From NCBI RefSeq assembly GCF_007970805.1, contig NZ_CP042433.1:3286001-3350000 (forward strand): a DNA stretch of 64,000 nt. The letters are read 5' to 3'. A program made the position numbers and the translations under genes. Below are positions 1 through 8,341 of the stretch, one piece after another. Position 1 is the stretch's first letter, and each line of letters begins with the position of its first letter. Below the pieces are notes generated by a model, which did no database searches, was not told where the DNA came from, and saw only the letters and a list, made by a program, of their open reading frames with translations. The DNA is from Flavisolibacter ginsenosidimutans. GTDB lineage: Bacteria > Bacteroidota > Bacteroidia > Chitinophagales > Chitinophagaceae.

Positions 1-1
1 A

Positions 2-310
2 GCACAAGCAACACAGAAGAATACGCAATCCGTTGTGCAAGCCGAAGTGCTGAACTCGTACAACAAATTGCAAACGCTGTTTCAAGTGCAAAAAAGCGTT
101 GGCGGAGCGTGGGCTGAAAACTACGAACGACTCATGCGCAACATGGTGGAAAGCTACGAGCAACGCAAGGTTACTCTGTTTGATTTCATTGACTTTTTCA
201 CTTCGTATAAAGACACGCGGTTAAAACAACTGCAACAAACCACCAACCTTTTAAACGCGGCGGCGGAATTCAATTTCGTGAGCGCACAAAACATCATCCC
301 TCTCAAATAA
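2..310 (+). CDS. TolC-family outer-membrane efflux protein (CzcC-like), 3' part only
   Basis: The reading frame is open from the left edge of the window to the stop at 310, so only about 102 C-terminal residues are seen. They are helical and end in a segment (VTLFDFIDFFTSYKDTR) typical of the last periplasmic helices of TolC/CzcC outer-membrane channels of metal efflux pumps. The stop lies only 6 bases before the adaptor gene, which is followed by a CzcA-type pump, so the order channel-adaptor-pump of a tripartite RND exporter supports the call. The start codon is outside the window; a GTG at 35 is internal. Confidence 0.8.
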   Translation, partial: AQATQKNTQSVVQAEVLNSYNKLQTLFQVQKSVGGAWAENYERLMRNMVESYEQRKVTLFDFIDFFTSYKDTRLKQLQQTTNLLNAAAEFNFVSAQNIIPLK

Positions 311-316
311 TTTTTT

Positions 317-1429
317 ATGAAGTACTTATTTTCTTTTTGTTCGATAGCGGCTCTTTTTGCGGCTCTTACGGCCTGCAACAGCAACGCGGCCAAAGCACCG
401 GAGAAAAAAGAAGTCTGCATCAGCGACACCATTTCCAAAATGATTCGCATTGATTCTGTTTCTGAAAAAGCCATCGACGACGAACTAAAACTTTCCGGTG
501 AAGTCAGCTTCAACGAAAACAAAGTGGTGAAGGTTTTTCCGGTGAGCAGCGGACAGGTTCTTTCCGTCAACACCTCGCTTGGCAATTACGTAAAAGCCGG
601 TCAAACATTGGCCGTGATTCGGAGCGCCGACATTGCCGGCAACTACGCCGATCTTTCTACAGCGGGCAACGACATTGCCATTGCCAAACGCGAAATGGAA
701 AACGCGGAGCATCTATTTAAAAACGGTATCGGTAGTGAAAAGGATTACGTGCAGGCAAAACAGGCGTATGAGAAAGCAATGACGAATGCGACAAAAATTC
801 GTTCGCAAATCAGCATCAACGGAAGCGGCCATACTTCTGCTAACGGCACTTATGTGGTAACAGCGCCGAAGAGCGGTTACGTGGTGGAGAAGAACGTCAA
901 TCCCGGGCAGTTTATCCGTAACGATAACGGGCAAAATCTTTTCACCGTTGGCGATACGAAAGACGTGTGGATTTGGGCCAACGTTTACGAAAGCGACATT
1001 GCCCGCGTGAAAGAAGGTTATCGCGCAATGGTAACCACGCTGGCTTATCCTGACACTGTCTTTACCGGTAAGGTTGACAAAGTGAATCAAATTCTCGACC
1101 CGCAAACAAAGGTGATGAAGATTCGCATCGTGTTGCCCAACAATAACGGGCAATTAAAGCCCGAAATGTTTGCCAACATCACCATCGAAAACAAAGAGGG
1201 CAAGCGTGCCGTAGTGATTCCTTCGTCTGCACTGGTAAGCGAAGACGGCAAAAGCTACGTGGTGGTTTATCACGACAAATGCAACCTTCAAATTAAAGAA
1301 GTGCAAGTGTTGAAAACTTCCGGCGATGCCATTTACCTGAAGAGCGGCTTGCAAAAAGGCGAACAATTAATTTCCAATCAACCCTTGCTTTTCTACCGCC
1401 AGTTGCAGGAAATGCAGGAAACAAAATAG
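317..1429 (+). CDS. RND efflux periplasmic adaptor subunit (CzcB/HlyD family lipoprotein)
   Basis: The 370-residue protein begins with a lipoprotein signal peptide whose lipobox is LTAC (Cys20), so it should be anchored to a membrane and span the periplasm. It shows the membrane-fusion-protein layout: an N-terminal beta/lipoyl half (about 55-105), a helical hairpin (about 108-165), a second lipoyl half with the segment YVVTAPKSGYVVEKNVNPG (about 178-197), a beta-barrel, and a membrane-proximal domain to the C-terminus. Known family role: linking the inner-membrane pump to the TolC-like channel. It is 6 bases behind the TolC-like gene and 117 bases ahead of the pump gene. Substrate is inferred as a divalent or monovalent heavy metal from the CzcA-type partner. 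Confidence 0.92.
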   Translation: MKYLFSFCSIAALFAALTACNSNAAKAPEKKEVCISDTISKMIRIDSVSEKAIDDELKLSGEVSFNENKVVKVFPVSSGQVLSVNTSLGNYVKAGQTLAVIRSADIAGNYADLSTAGNDIAIAKREMENAEHLFKNGIGSEKDYVQAKQAYEKAMTNATKIRSQISINGSGHTSANGTYVVTAPKSGYVVEKNVNPGQFIRNDNGQNLFTVGDTKDVWIWANVYESDIARVKEGYRAMVTTLAYPDTVFTGKVDKVNQILDPQTKVMKIRIVLPNNNGQLKPEMFANITIENKEGKRAVVIPSSALVSEDGKSYVVVYHDKCNLQIKEVQVLKTSGDAIYLKSGLQKGEQLISNQPLLFYRQLQEMQETK

Positions 1430-1433
1430 AATA

Positions 1434-1532
1434 TAGAATGTAGGAGTTAGGAGATAGAATGGTTGAAAACGAAACCGCGACTTTGTCTGCTTTAGTCTAT
1501 CTCCTACATTCTACCTCCTAACTCCTACCTCC
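1434..1532. repeat. Degenerate tandem-word hairpin between efflux genes (repeat type D)
   Basis: A purine-rich arm built of TAGGAGTTAGGAGATAGAAT-type words (about 1434-1460) is followed, 35 bases later, by a pyrimidine-rich arm of the complementary words CTCCTACATTCTACCTCC (about 1496-1532). The arms can pair into an imperfect hairpin. The pyrimidine arm ends 14 bases before the pump start codon. The same architecture with other words recurs at many gene borders in this window. Confidence 0.8.
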
Positions 1533-1546
1533 TCAAAACATTCCCC

Positions 1547-4500
1547 ATGAACAAGTTCATCAAACGCATTATACATTTCTCGCTGCGGCACCGCTACTTT
1601 GTTTTTTTCATGACGGCGGTACTGGCAGTGATTGGATTTATTTCCTACAAGGCCACGCCGCTGGAAACCTTTCCCGACGTCACCAATACACAAGTCATCA
1701 TCATTGCGCAATGGCCCGGACGCAGCGCTGAAGAAGTTGAAAAATTCGTGACCATTCCGCTTGAAGTTGTACTGAATTCCGTGCAGAAAAAAGCCAACCT
1801 GCGCACCACATCGGCCTTTGGCTTGAGCTATATCCGCATCATCTTTGATGATGATGTGGACGATGCTTTTGCGCGGCAACAAGTGCTTAGCCGCTTGGGT
1901 GGTGCAGATTTACCCGACGGTGTAAAACCCGATGTGCAACCGCCTTACGGACCGACCGGTGAGATATATCGCTACACCTTAAAGAGTCCGACAAAAAACA
2001 TTCACGAGTTAACGGCGATACAAGATTGGGTTCTCGATCGGCAATTCAAATCCGTGCCCGGCGTAGCCGATGTAAACTCATTCGGCGGTGAAGAAAAAAC
2101 CTTTGAAGTGAGCGTGAATCCAGAGATGCTCACAAAGTACAATCTCTCTTCGCTTGACGTGTACAACGCCGTGACAAAAAGCAATGTGAACGTAGGCGGC
2201 GATGTGATTGAACGCAACGGTCAAGCCTTTGTCGTACGCGGCATCGGTATTTTAAAAGACGTGACCGACATTGAAAACATCATCGTTACGCGGCAGCAAA
2301 ACGTTTCTATTCTGGTAAAGAATCTTGCCACCGTTACCGAAGCCGGAAGGCCGCGGCTGGGCTGGGTTACACGCGACAAACAACCCGACGTGATTGAAGG
2401 CATCGTGGTGATGCGCAAAGGCGAAAACCCAAGCGAAGTGTTGAAAGCGGTGCAGGCGAAAGTGAAAGAACTCAACACATCTATTCTTCCAAAAGACGTA
2501 AAGCTGGATACCTTTTACGACCGTACGGAATTGATGGATTACGCACAGCACACGGTAATTCACAACCTGCTCGAAGGCATCATTCTCGTCACGGTGATTG
2601 TGTTTCTTTTCATGGCCGATTGGCGAACGACGTTGACCGTTGGCATCATCATTCCGTTATCGCTTTTGTTTGCTTTCATCTGCATGAGAATAAAAGGCAT
2701 GAGTGCAAACCTGCTTTCAATGGGTGCTGTGGATTTCGGTATCATCATTGACGGCGCGGTAGTGATGGTGGAAGGTTTGTTTGTGGCGCTTGACCATCGA
2801 GCAAAAGAAGTGGGCATGGAGCGGTTTAACAAGTTGGCAAAGCTCGGCCTGTTTAAATCCACCGGTACGGAAATGGGCAAAGCCATCTTCTTCTCCAAGC
2901 TTATCATCATCACGTGTTTGATTCCCATTTTCGCCTTTCAAAAAGTGGAAGGCAAAATGTTCTCGCCGCTGGCTTATACGCTTGGCTTTGCATTGTTGGG
3001 CGCATTGTTATTTACGCTTACACTCGTGCCTGCCTTGTCCAGCATTTTGCTACGCAAGAACGTCCGCGAGAAGCACAATCCCGTTGTCATCTTTATTGAG
3101 AGAGGCGTGATGAAAGCCTTTAACGTCACAGCAAAATATCCCAAGGCAAGTTTGTTGGTTGCGCTTTGCATAATGGGGCTTTCGTTTGGCGTGGTAAAGT
3201 TTTTAGGCACCGAGTTTTTGCCCGAATTGGACGAAGGCGCACTGTGGGTGGAAGCCGAATTGCCCATGAGCGTCTCGCTCGGCGAAGCCAACAAAATTTC
3301 TAACAAGATGGTGGACATTCTGCGTGAATTTCCCGAAGTGGAACAAACCCTTGCGCAAGTTGGACGAACCAACGACGGCACCGATCCGAAAGGTTTCTTT
3401 GACGTACAAATACAAGTGGACTTGCGGCAAAAAGAAGAATGGAAACGAAAGATCACCGAAGAACAGTTGATTGATGAAATGGACAAACAACTGAGCAAGA
3501 TACCGGGCATTGTGCTCAATTATTCCCAACCCATCAGAGACAATGTGGAAGAAGCCGTTGCCGGTGTGAACGCAGCACTTGCGGTGAAAATTTTCGGTCC
3601 TGATTTTCAAACGCTAGACAGTTTATCAAAACGTGTGGCGGCGCAACTTGCAACGGTTCGCGGCATTGAGGACTTAGGCATTTTGCGCAACCTCGGTCAA
3701 CCGGAATTCCGCATTGAGCTTGACCAGCAACGCATGGCTTTTTACGGCGTGAATACAGCCGATGCAAACGCTGTAATCGAGATGGCAATTGGCGGTAAAG
3801 CCGCAACGGAATTGTACGAAGGCGAACGAAAATTCGACGTGCGGGTTCGTTATCAAAAAGAGTTTAGAGATGAACAAGACAAAGTAGAAAACCTGATGGT
3901 GCCCGCGCAAGACGGAAGCAAAGTTCCGTTGAAAGAAATCGCCAACATTCGCACACTCACTGGTCCTGCTTTTATTTACCGCGACAACAACACACGTTAC
4001 ATTGCGGTGAAGTTTTCCATTCGCGAACGCGACCTAGGAAGCACCATACAGGAAGCGCAACAAAAGGTGAATGCCGCCGTGCCGTTGCCGCTTGGTTATT
4101 CGGAAACATGGAACGGTGAATTTGAAAACCAACAACGGGCATCGGGCACACTGGCAAGAGTGGTTCCCATTTGTTTGCTCGTTATTTTCTTAATTCTCTT
4201 CATGACCTTCGGCAACGCAAAAGACGCCATGCTCACCATCATGAACGTGCCGTTTGCCTTGATCGGCGGCATACTTGCGCTTTACGTGACGGGTATGAAC
4301 TTCAGCATCTCCGCCGGCATTGGTTTCATTGCTTTGTTTGGTGTGTGTATTCAAAACGGTGTGATTTTGATTAGCGTGTTCCGAAAGAATTTGGAACACG
4401 GAATGCACATTACCGAAGCGGTGAGTGAAGGCGTTCGTTCGCGCATTCGTCCGGTAGTAATGACGGCTTTGATGGCGGCGATTGGGCTATTGCCCGCGGC

Positions 4501-4693
4501 CATTTCAACGGGCATCGGAAGCGAAACGCAAAAGCCTTTGGCCCGCGTGGTGATTGGTGGTTTGATGACGTCAACGGTACTGACCTTGTTGATCCTTCCG
4601 GTGATGTACACGCTTGTGTTTAATTTGATGCACAAGCGGGAGAACAGGCGGATTTTGCGGAAGGCGAGGATGATTAGCAAGCCGGGGGAGTAG
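1547..4693 (+). CDS. CzcA/CusA-family heavy-metal efflux RND pump
   Basis: A 1048-residue inner-membrane proton/substrate antiporter of the heavy-metal RND class (usual length about 1020-1050). The N-terminus has a membrane helix (about 14-33), then a large periplasmic loop, a block of helices around 335-500, a second periplasmic loop and a C-terminal helix block (about 860-1030). The diagnostic segment DFGIIIDGAVVMVEG gives Asp396, Asp402 and Glu409 with the spacing known for the proton-relay residues of CzcA. It forms an operon with the adaptor and channel genes. The class points to Co/Zn/Cd or Cu/Ag export; the exact metal cannot be read from the sequence. A rho-independent terminator follows. 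Confidence 0.93.
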   Translation: MNKFIKRIIHFSLRHRYFVFFMTAVLAVIGFISYKATPLETFPDVTNTQVIIIAQWPGRSAEEVEKFVTIPLEVVLNSVQKKANLRTTSAFGLSYIRIIFDDDVDDAFARQQVLSRLGGADLPDGVKPDVQPPYGPTGEIYRYTLKSPTKNIHELTAIQDWVLDRQFKSVPGVADVNSFGGEEKTFEVSVNPEMLTKYNLSSLDVYNAVTKSNVNVGGDVIERNGQAFVVRGIGILKDVTDIENIIVTRQQNVSILVKNLATVTEAGRPRLGWVTRDKQPDVIEGIVVMRKGENPSEVLKAVQAKVKELNTSILPKDVKLDTFYDRTELMDYAQHTVIHNLLEGIILVTVIVFLFMADWRTTLTVGIIIPLSLLFAFICMRIKGMSANLLSMGAVDFGIIIDGAVVMVEGLFVALDHRAKEVGMERFNKLAKLGLFKSTGTEMGKAIFFSKLIIITCLIPIFAFQKVEGKMFSPLAYTLGFALLGALLFTLTLVPALSSILLRKNVREKHNPVVIFIERGVMKAFNVTAKYPKASLLVALCIMGLSFGVVKFLGTEFLPELDEGALWVEAELPMSVSLGEANKISNKMVDILREFPEVEQTLAQVGRTNDGTDPKGFFDVQIQVDLRQKEEWKRKITEEQLIDEMDKQLSKIPGIVLNYSQPIRDNVEEAVAGVNAALAVKIFGPDFQTLDSLSKRVAAQLATVRGIEDLGILRNLGQPEFRIELDQQRMAFYGVNTADANAVIEMAIGGKAATELYEGERKFDVRVRYQKEFRDEQDKVENLMVPAQDGSKVPLKEIANIRTLTGPAFIYRDNNTRYIAVKFSIRERDLGSTIQEAQQKVNAAVPLPLGYSETWNGEFENQQRASGTLARVVPICLLVIFLILFMTFGNAKDAMLTIMNVPFALIGGILALYVTGMNFSISAGIGFIALFGVCIQNGVILISVFRKNLEHGMHITEAVSEGVRSRIRPVVMTALMAAIGLLPAAISTGIGSETQKPLARVVIGGLMTSTVLTLLILPVMYTLVFNLMHKRENRRILRKARMISKPGE

Positions 4694-4711
4694 GAATGAA
4701 AACTTTATAGC

Positions 4712-4742
4712 AAGGCTGCATCGTAAAGGTGCAGCCTTTTTT
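4712..4742 (+). terminator. Rho-independent terminator of the efflux operon
   Basis: An 8-base-pair stem AGGCTGCA (4713-4720) / TGCAGCCT (4730-4737) with a 9-base loop is followed by a run of T, about 20 bases after the pump stop codon. Confidence 0.85.
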
Positions 4743-4763
4743 ATGAGCCAGAAGTTTGCCTAT

Positions 4764-4818
4764 CTATTAAGCTTTCGTTGCGTCGCACTCTTGTACGTTC
4801 GGGAATTCTATTGAACAA
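4764..4818. repeat. Dispersed repeat B (GTTGCGTCGCAC...GTTCGG...ATTGAACAAG)
   Basis: Contains GTTGCGTCGC at 4777-4786, CGCAC-TCTT-GTACG (a near-palindrome), then GTTCGGGAATTCTATTGAAC. Related copies are visible at 13850-13896 (opposite strand) and twice, in inverted orientation, at 36548-36780. It lies in the 335-base gap 4694-5028 that otherwise holds a terminator, a REP element and the promoter region of the next gene. Confidence 0.65.
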
Positions 4819-4860
4819 GAGGCAAGTTGCAATCTTTGGCTACGACAATCTTATTCGTTG

Positions 4861-4888
4861 GCTCGTTGGCGAGGACGCCAACGGGAGC
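4861..4888. repeat. REP palindrome (repeat A), copy 1
   Basis: Stem GCTC-GTTGGCG / CGCCAAC-GG-GAGC around the loop AGGA. Same sequence family as the elements touching both ends of the RAYT gene (5712-5739, 6308-6335) and the pair at 59253-59324. Confidence 0.85.
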
Positions 4889-5028
4889 GACAGAATTTTT
4901 GTTTATTACAATCCTTTTCCTATCTCGTTAACGGTTAACTAATAAGCCAAGGAAGATTTTGAAATTACTTGATGGTATATATATTAGCACGTCAAGTTTT
5001 TTTAAGCGCATATCCAATTCTTTAAGTT

Positions 5029-5628
5029 ATGGCGACAGGAGCACAGAAAACTATTGCAAAAGAAATCATCTTATTAACATCATTATTGCTCATTTCCATC
5101 CTTTTTTTCCTTGGAAACCTGTGTTATAATCTTTTTCAAAAGCGTAACGTGTTAAAATATGAAAGGCAGAGTATCCTTATTGTTAAAACAGTTGATAGCC
5201 TCCACAAAGCTGCAGCCCCAATGTTGGATAGCAATAACCTTTACAAATTTTTCAAGACAAATAATTTAACGGAAAAAGATGAAAGAACATTCTTGAAGGT
5301 TTATAGCAATCCTGATAGTGCTAAGTTGATTCACGAATTTATGTTGGAAAATAAACTGACAACTTTGAATGAAACAACGTTCTACCAGAAATACCTTTTA
5401 AAGAAGAATGTCAGCAATTATCTTTCTTTAAAAGAACAATTTGATACTGTTTACGAAAAGTATGCTGTTCTCAGAGAGAAGCAGTCTGACATCCAAAAGA
5501 AGATTTTGACAAACACCGATATCCGCCAAAACCTTCTTTGGTTTTTATCTATTTTATTCGCAATTTTTTATTTTGTTAGACCCTTAATGAAAGGCTTAAA
5601 GTGGTCGTTTCGTATTTTGCATGACTGA
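5029..5628 (+). CDS. Hypothetical AT-rich membrane protein
   Basis: Not recognised. The 199-residue protein has one strongly hydrophobic helix near the N-terminus (about 13-36), a hydrophilic, charged, largely helical middle (about 40-160) and a second hydrophobic segment near the C-terminus (about 168-186), which suggests both ends are membrane-anchored with a roughly 130-residue domain between. Base composition and codon use are clearly more AT-rich than the flanking efflux and hydrolase genes, and it sits between two REP palindromes beside a RAYT gene, so recent arrival is plausible but unproven. It appears to be a single-gene unit. Confidence 0.6.
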   Translation: MATGAQKTIAKEIILLTSLLLISILFFLGNLCYNLFQKRNVLKYERQSILIVKTVDSLHKAAAPMLDSNNLYKFFKTNNLTEKDERTFLKVYSNPDSAKLIHEFMLENKLTTLNETTFYQKYLLKKNVSNYLSLKEQFDTVYEKYAVLREKQSDIQKKILTNTDIRQNLLWFLSILFAIFYFVRPLMKGLKWSFRILHD

Positions 5629-5711
5629 TTTAGCCTAATCTACAGGATTACATTTGCGGCTAAGAGTTAGAACAAAATCAAAAGCATTATGCAAAAGGAA
5701 TTAGCACTATC

Positions 5712-5739
5712 GCTCTCGTTGGCGTCCCCGCCAACGAGC
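5712..5739. repeat. REP palindrome (repeat A), copy 2, 3' of the RAYT
   Basis: GCTC-TC-GTTGGCG / TCCC loop / CGCCAAC-GAGC. It is in the opposite orientation to copies 1 and 3, as judged by the two unpaired bases between the outer and inner stems, and ends 15 bases from the RAYT stop codon. Confidence 0.88.
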
Positions 5740-5754
5740 CGATCACCAAAGCCT

Positions 5755-6306
5755 CTACCCAGCATAATGTTTTAACCATCCAAACTCCGAAACACCGGTA
5801 TGGTAAAACCTTGCCGATGACCACTTATAGTCTTCCGGTGTTGCCGCTAACTTCCAATGCGGTTGACAAGGATTGTGATGAATGTAATTCAGCTTTTGCA
5901 ACAGAAACGTTTCGTTCCAACATTCCTTCACCAGCGAGTCACGTTCCCAAAATTGAAACAGCCGGTCTTTGTCCGCTACAAAATGTTTGAACAATTTACC
6001 GTCTTCTTTCGCCACTGTTTTAAAGCGGTGCGCCGTATAACTAAGCAGTGCACCTTGCACATTAAAGCGGTCGTGTAGATTACTGATTCGCCAAAGCAAA
6101 TGAATGTGGTTGGGCATAATCACAAAACCGTGAATAGTACAACGGGCTTGTTCTGTCAGCCATTGCAAGGAGTCAACAATGACTTGCTTGTACGCATCGT
6201 CCTTTAATAAATGTTTCCAGTTTAGAATGGTTGCGGTGAGGAATTCAATATGGTAATTGTAAAGCAGCAAGTCTGTTAAAGATATTTGACACCTCTTTAA
6301 AAACAA
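5755..6306 (-). CDS. REP-associated tyrosine transposase (RAYT, Y1/IS200-like HUH nuclease)
   Basis: A 183-residue single-domain Y1 transposase. The HUH metal-binding motif is HIH (His67, His69) in MPNHIHLLW and the likely nucleophile is Tyr141 in NYIHHNP, both in the spacing normal for RAYTs. Such enzymes cut and join single-stranded DNA at REP hairpins. REP elements lie 15 bases after the stop and 1 base before the start, in inverted orientation, as in described REP/RAYT modules. There is no tnpB or accessory gene, so it is not an IS605-type element. The frame has no ATG before the HUH motif: the best start is a TTG at 6306, and the frame stays open through the upstream REP to about 6360. 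The N-terminus may therefore be trimmed or degraded. Confidence 0.85.
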   Translation of the reverse strand: MFLKRCQISLTDLLLYNYHIEFLTATILNWKHLLKDDAYKQVIVDSLQWLTEQARCTIHGFVIMPNHIHLLWRISNLHDRFNVQGALLSYTAHRFKTVAKEDGKLFKHFVADKDRLFQFWERDSLVKECWNETFLLQKLNYIHHNPCQPHWKLAATPEDYKWSSARFYHTGVSEFGWLKHYAG

Positions 6307-6307
6307 A

Positions 6308-6335
6308 GCCCGTTGGCGCGGACGCCAACGGGAGC
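6308..6335. repeat. REP palindrome (repeat A), copy 3, 5' of the RAYT
   Basis: GCCC-GTTGGCG / CGGA loop / CGCCAAC-GG-GAGC. Same orientation as copy 1 and inverted relative to copy 2, thus bracketing the RAYT gene. It overlaps the region where the RAYT leader and start codon should be. Confidence 0.88.
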
Positions 6336-6381
6336 AACGGTAGCTAAGGTTGTCAAGTTGTTATGACAACAAGGAGCCAAC

Positions 6382-7104
6382 CTAATTGGCCGCTATCTCA
6401 CATAAAATGTCTGTGAGTTGTTTTGGCTGGCTAAAGAAAGGCGAATGACTTGTCGCCATCGTATAAACTTTTTCGCACGGCGTTTCCGTGTACATCAGCC
6501 GTTGAATAAAAGGCGTTACCGCTCTGTCTTCCGTGCATTCAATATAATAACGCGGCACGCTTCCATAATTTGCTTCGGTTAATTGCAAGGGCACAATACC
6601 GGATTCCACCGGCTCGTGACTCAAAATGTATTTTGCCGCTTCCGCAATGTCCGGTTCGCAATCGTGGTACAATCCTTCACGGAATATCGCAGGTTGCAAG
6701 GTATGAGAAGCCGTCTCGGGATGTTGCACAACGTAAGGCTTCAACCAGCCTTCCGTGTCTTGAACCGAATATTCCTTTTGTGTTTTCCCGCTCGGTATCA
6801 GGTAGGCCGCGAGGTAAATTAATTTTTCAATCTTGTCCGGCCTGTATTCCGCAACCTGCGAAATCACCACACCGTTTTTGCTATGCCCCACCAGGATAAC
6901 TTTTTCATCAAGACTGTCAATTAAGGTACAGACGCGTTGCACCGTATCGGAAAGCTTTACGTTTTCAATCGGTGTTTTGTCCCGGCCCATTCCGGGCAAA
7001 TCAATGGCGATGGCTTGGTGGCAGGCGGCCTCCAACAGCGGCACTACTTTGTGCCAGTTCCAGGCACTGTGCCACGAACCGTGAATTAAAATGAATATTT
7101 TCAT
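6382..7104 (-). CDS. Alpha/beta-fold hydrolase
   Basis: A 240-residue protein with the whole alpha/beta-hydrolase core. The oxyanion segment LIHGSWHSAWNW is at 6-17, the nucleophile elbow GHSKNG gives Ser75, and the C-terminal His is near 220 in ATSHSPFFSQP. The sequence resembles small esterases of the plant methylesterase/hydroxynitrile-lyase type (Pfam Abhydrolase_6), but the substrate cannot be named. No signal peptide, so cytoplasmic. It lies 104 bases downstream of the Ada-like gene on the same strand and could be co-transcribed with it. Confidence 0.85.
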   Translation of the reverse strand: MKIFILIHGSWHSAWNWHKVVPLLEAACHQAIAIDLPGMGRDKTPIENVKLSDTVQRVCTLIDSLDEKVILVGHSKNGVVISQVAEYRPDKIEKLIYLAAYLIPSGKTQKEYSVQDTEGWLKPYVVQHPETASHTLQPAIFREGLYHDCEPDIAEAAKYILSHEPVESGIVPLQLTEANYGSVPRYYIECTEDRAVTPFIQRLMYTETPCEKVYTMATSHSPFFSQPKQLTDILCEIAAN

Positions 7105-7208
7105 GCTCTTGGTTTAAGGTTATACCTGCGTACACAAACAATGATACTTGCCGCTTCTATCAACTTTTGGCAAGATGGATTTTAATACCGCCGGCGTAGA
7201 ACTTTGCT

Positions 7209-8057
7209 TTACACAGCTTGGTTGGACAAGGCAGCTTCCCAGCCTATCATGGCCGTTTTGCGTGTGCTTCCCCACATATAACCGCCAACAGCGCCTGATG
7301 ACTGAATAACGCGGTGGCAAGGAATAAGGTAAGCAACGGGATTGCTGCCGATGGCCGTACCAACGGCGCGGGACGCAGCCGGATGTGCAATTTTGTTTGC
7401 CACAGCGCCATAGGTTGTCAGTTTTCCGGAAGGAATTTTCAAAAGCGTTTCCCAAACCTTTAGTTGAAAGTCGGTGCCACGCAAGTGAAGTTTAATTTGA
7501 TTCAGCTTGCTCCAATCGTGCTGAAAAATGAAGAGCGCATTTTGTTGCAACAAGTCCAGCTTTCGAGAGAAACTTGCGTTCGGAAACTTGCTTTTCAAAT
7601 CATTCAATGCCTGCGCCTCGTCTTCCTGGAAGGCCATGTAACAAACGCCTTTAAACGTAGAAGCAACTATGAGGTTACCGAAAGGGCTATCCGCAAAACT
7701 ATAATTGATGAAAAGATTCTTGCCGCCGTTTTTGTATTCGGCCGGCGTCATTCCTTCGATGGTTACAAACAGATCGTGCAGGCGGCTTGTGCCGGAAAGG
7801 CCGGTTTCATGGGCGGCATCAAATAACGTGGCGGCTTTTTCTTTCAGCAATTGTTTTGCGTATTCAATGCTGGTGTATTGCAAAAATTTTTTTGGCGTTG
7901 TGCCCGCCCATTTGCTGAACAGCCGCTGAAAATGATAAGGACTTAGAAACACTTTTTCGGCAACAGCTTCCAACGTTGGCTGCTCTTTAAAGTTTTGCCG
8001 GATGTAGTTTATTGCTTCTGCAATCCTGTGGTAATCTATTTGTTCCTGCGCTTGCAT
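7209..8057 (-). CDS. AraC-type regulator fused to methylated-DNA-protein-cysteine methyltransferase (Ada-like)
   Basis: The 282-residue protein has an AraC-family helix-turn-helix pair (about 10-105; segment LSPYHFQRLFSKWAGTTPKKF) followed by a Ribonuclease-H-like O6-alkylguanine transferase domain with the active-site motif PCHRV (Cys247). The family removes methyl groups from O6-methylguanine by irreversible transfer to the cysteine. The N-terminal zinc/phosphotriester domain of enterobacterial Ada (the Cys38 methyl sensor) is missing, so the activation switch must differ; this shortened architecture is common in bacteria. Start chosen at the ATG at 8057, where the HTH homology begins soon after. 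Confidence 0.9.
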   Translation of the reverse strand: MQAQEQIDYHRIAEAINYIRQNFKEQPTLEAVAEKVFLSPYHFQRLFSKWAGTTPKKFLQYTSIEYAKQLLKEKAATLFDAAHETGLSGTSRLHDLFVTIEGMTPAEYKNGGKNLFINYSFADSPFGNLIVASTFKGVCYMAFQEDEAQALNDLKSKFPNASFSRKLDLLQQNALFIFQHDWSKLNQIKLHLRGTDFQLKVWETLLKIPSGKLTTYGAVANKIAHPAASRAVGTAIGSNPVAYLIPCHRVIQSSGAVGGYMWGSTRKTAMIGWEAALSNQAV

Positions 8058-8341
8058 GGCCGTTTAATTTAACAACACAAATGTCTCGCGTCTTTTGCAC
8101 TTGAAAAACCCGAAACTTGCTTTGTCTGAATCATCGCTTGTTAGCGAAAGCAAAAGGCCACAGCCAAAGCATTGTGTTTTCTTTCTCATTTGTTTTTAAC
8201 TCGCACCGAAAACAAACCCTATCTTCACGCCGTTAATTTGAGCCTTGCATCAGTATCATTAATTAGTCTGCATCTGCATCTTAGTTAGTTTCTTACTCCT
8301 TGCTGCCTCAGATATTTTATTCATCTATTTATTTTTCAGAA
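8058..8341. promoter_or_regulatory. Divergent intergenic region between Ada-like and RRM genes
   Basis: A 284-base gap that must hold two divergent promoters. The RRM side is AT-rich and pyrimidine-rich close to the start codon, suggesting a long 5' leader. I see no clear riboswitch or strong -7 match and do not place the start sites. Confidence 0.4.

Noticed and set aside
1434-1532. Possible CRISPR-like array in the repeated words at this and similar gaps
   Set aside because: The units have no constant repeat length and no unique spacers, and the two halves are inverted; no cas genes are in the window.
5755-6306. IS200/IS605 insertion sequence
   Set aside because: No tnpB, no IS-type ends; the flanks are REP palindromes and the protein is of the RAYT type.
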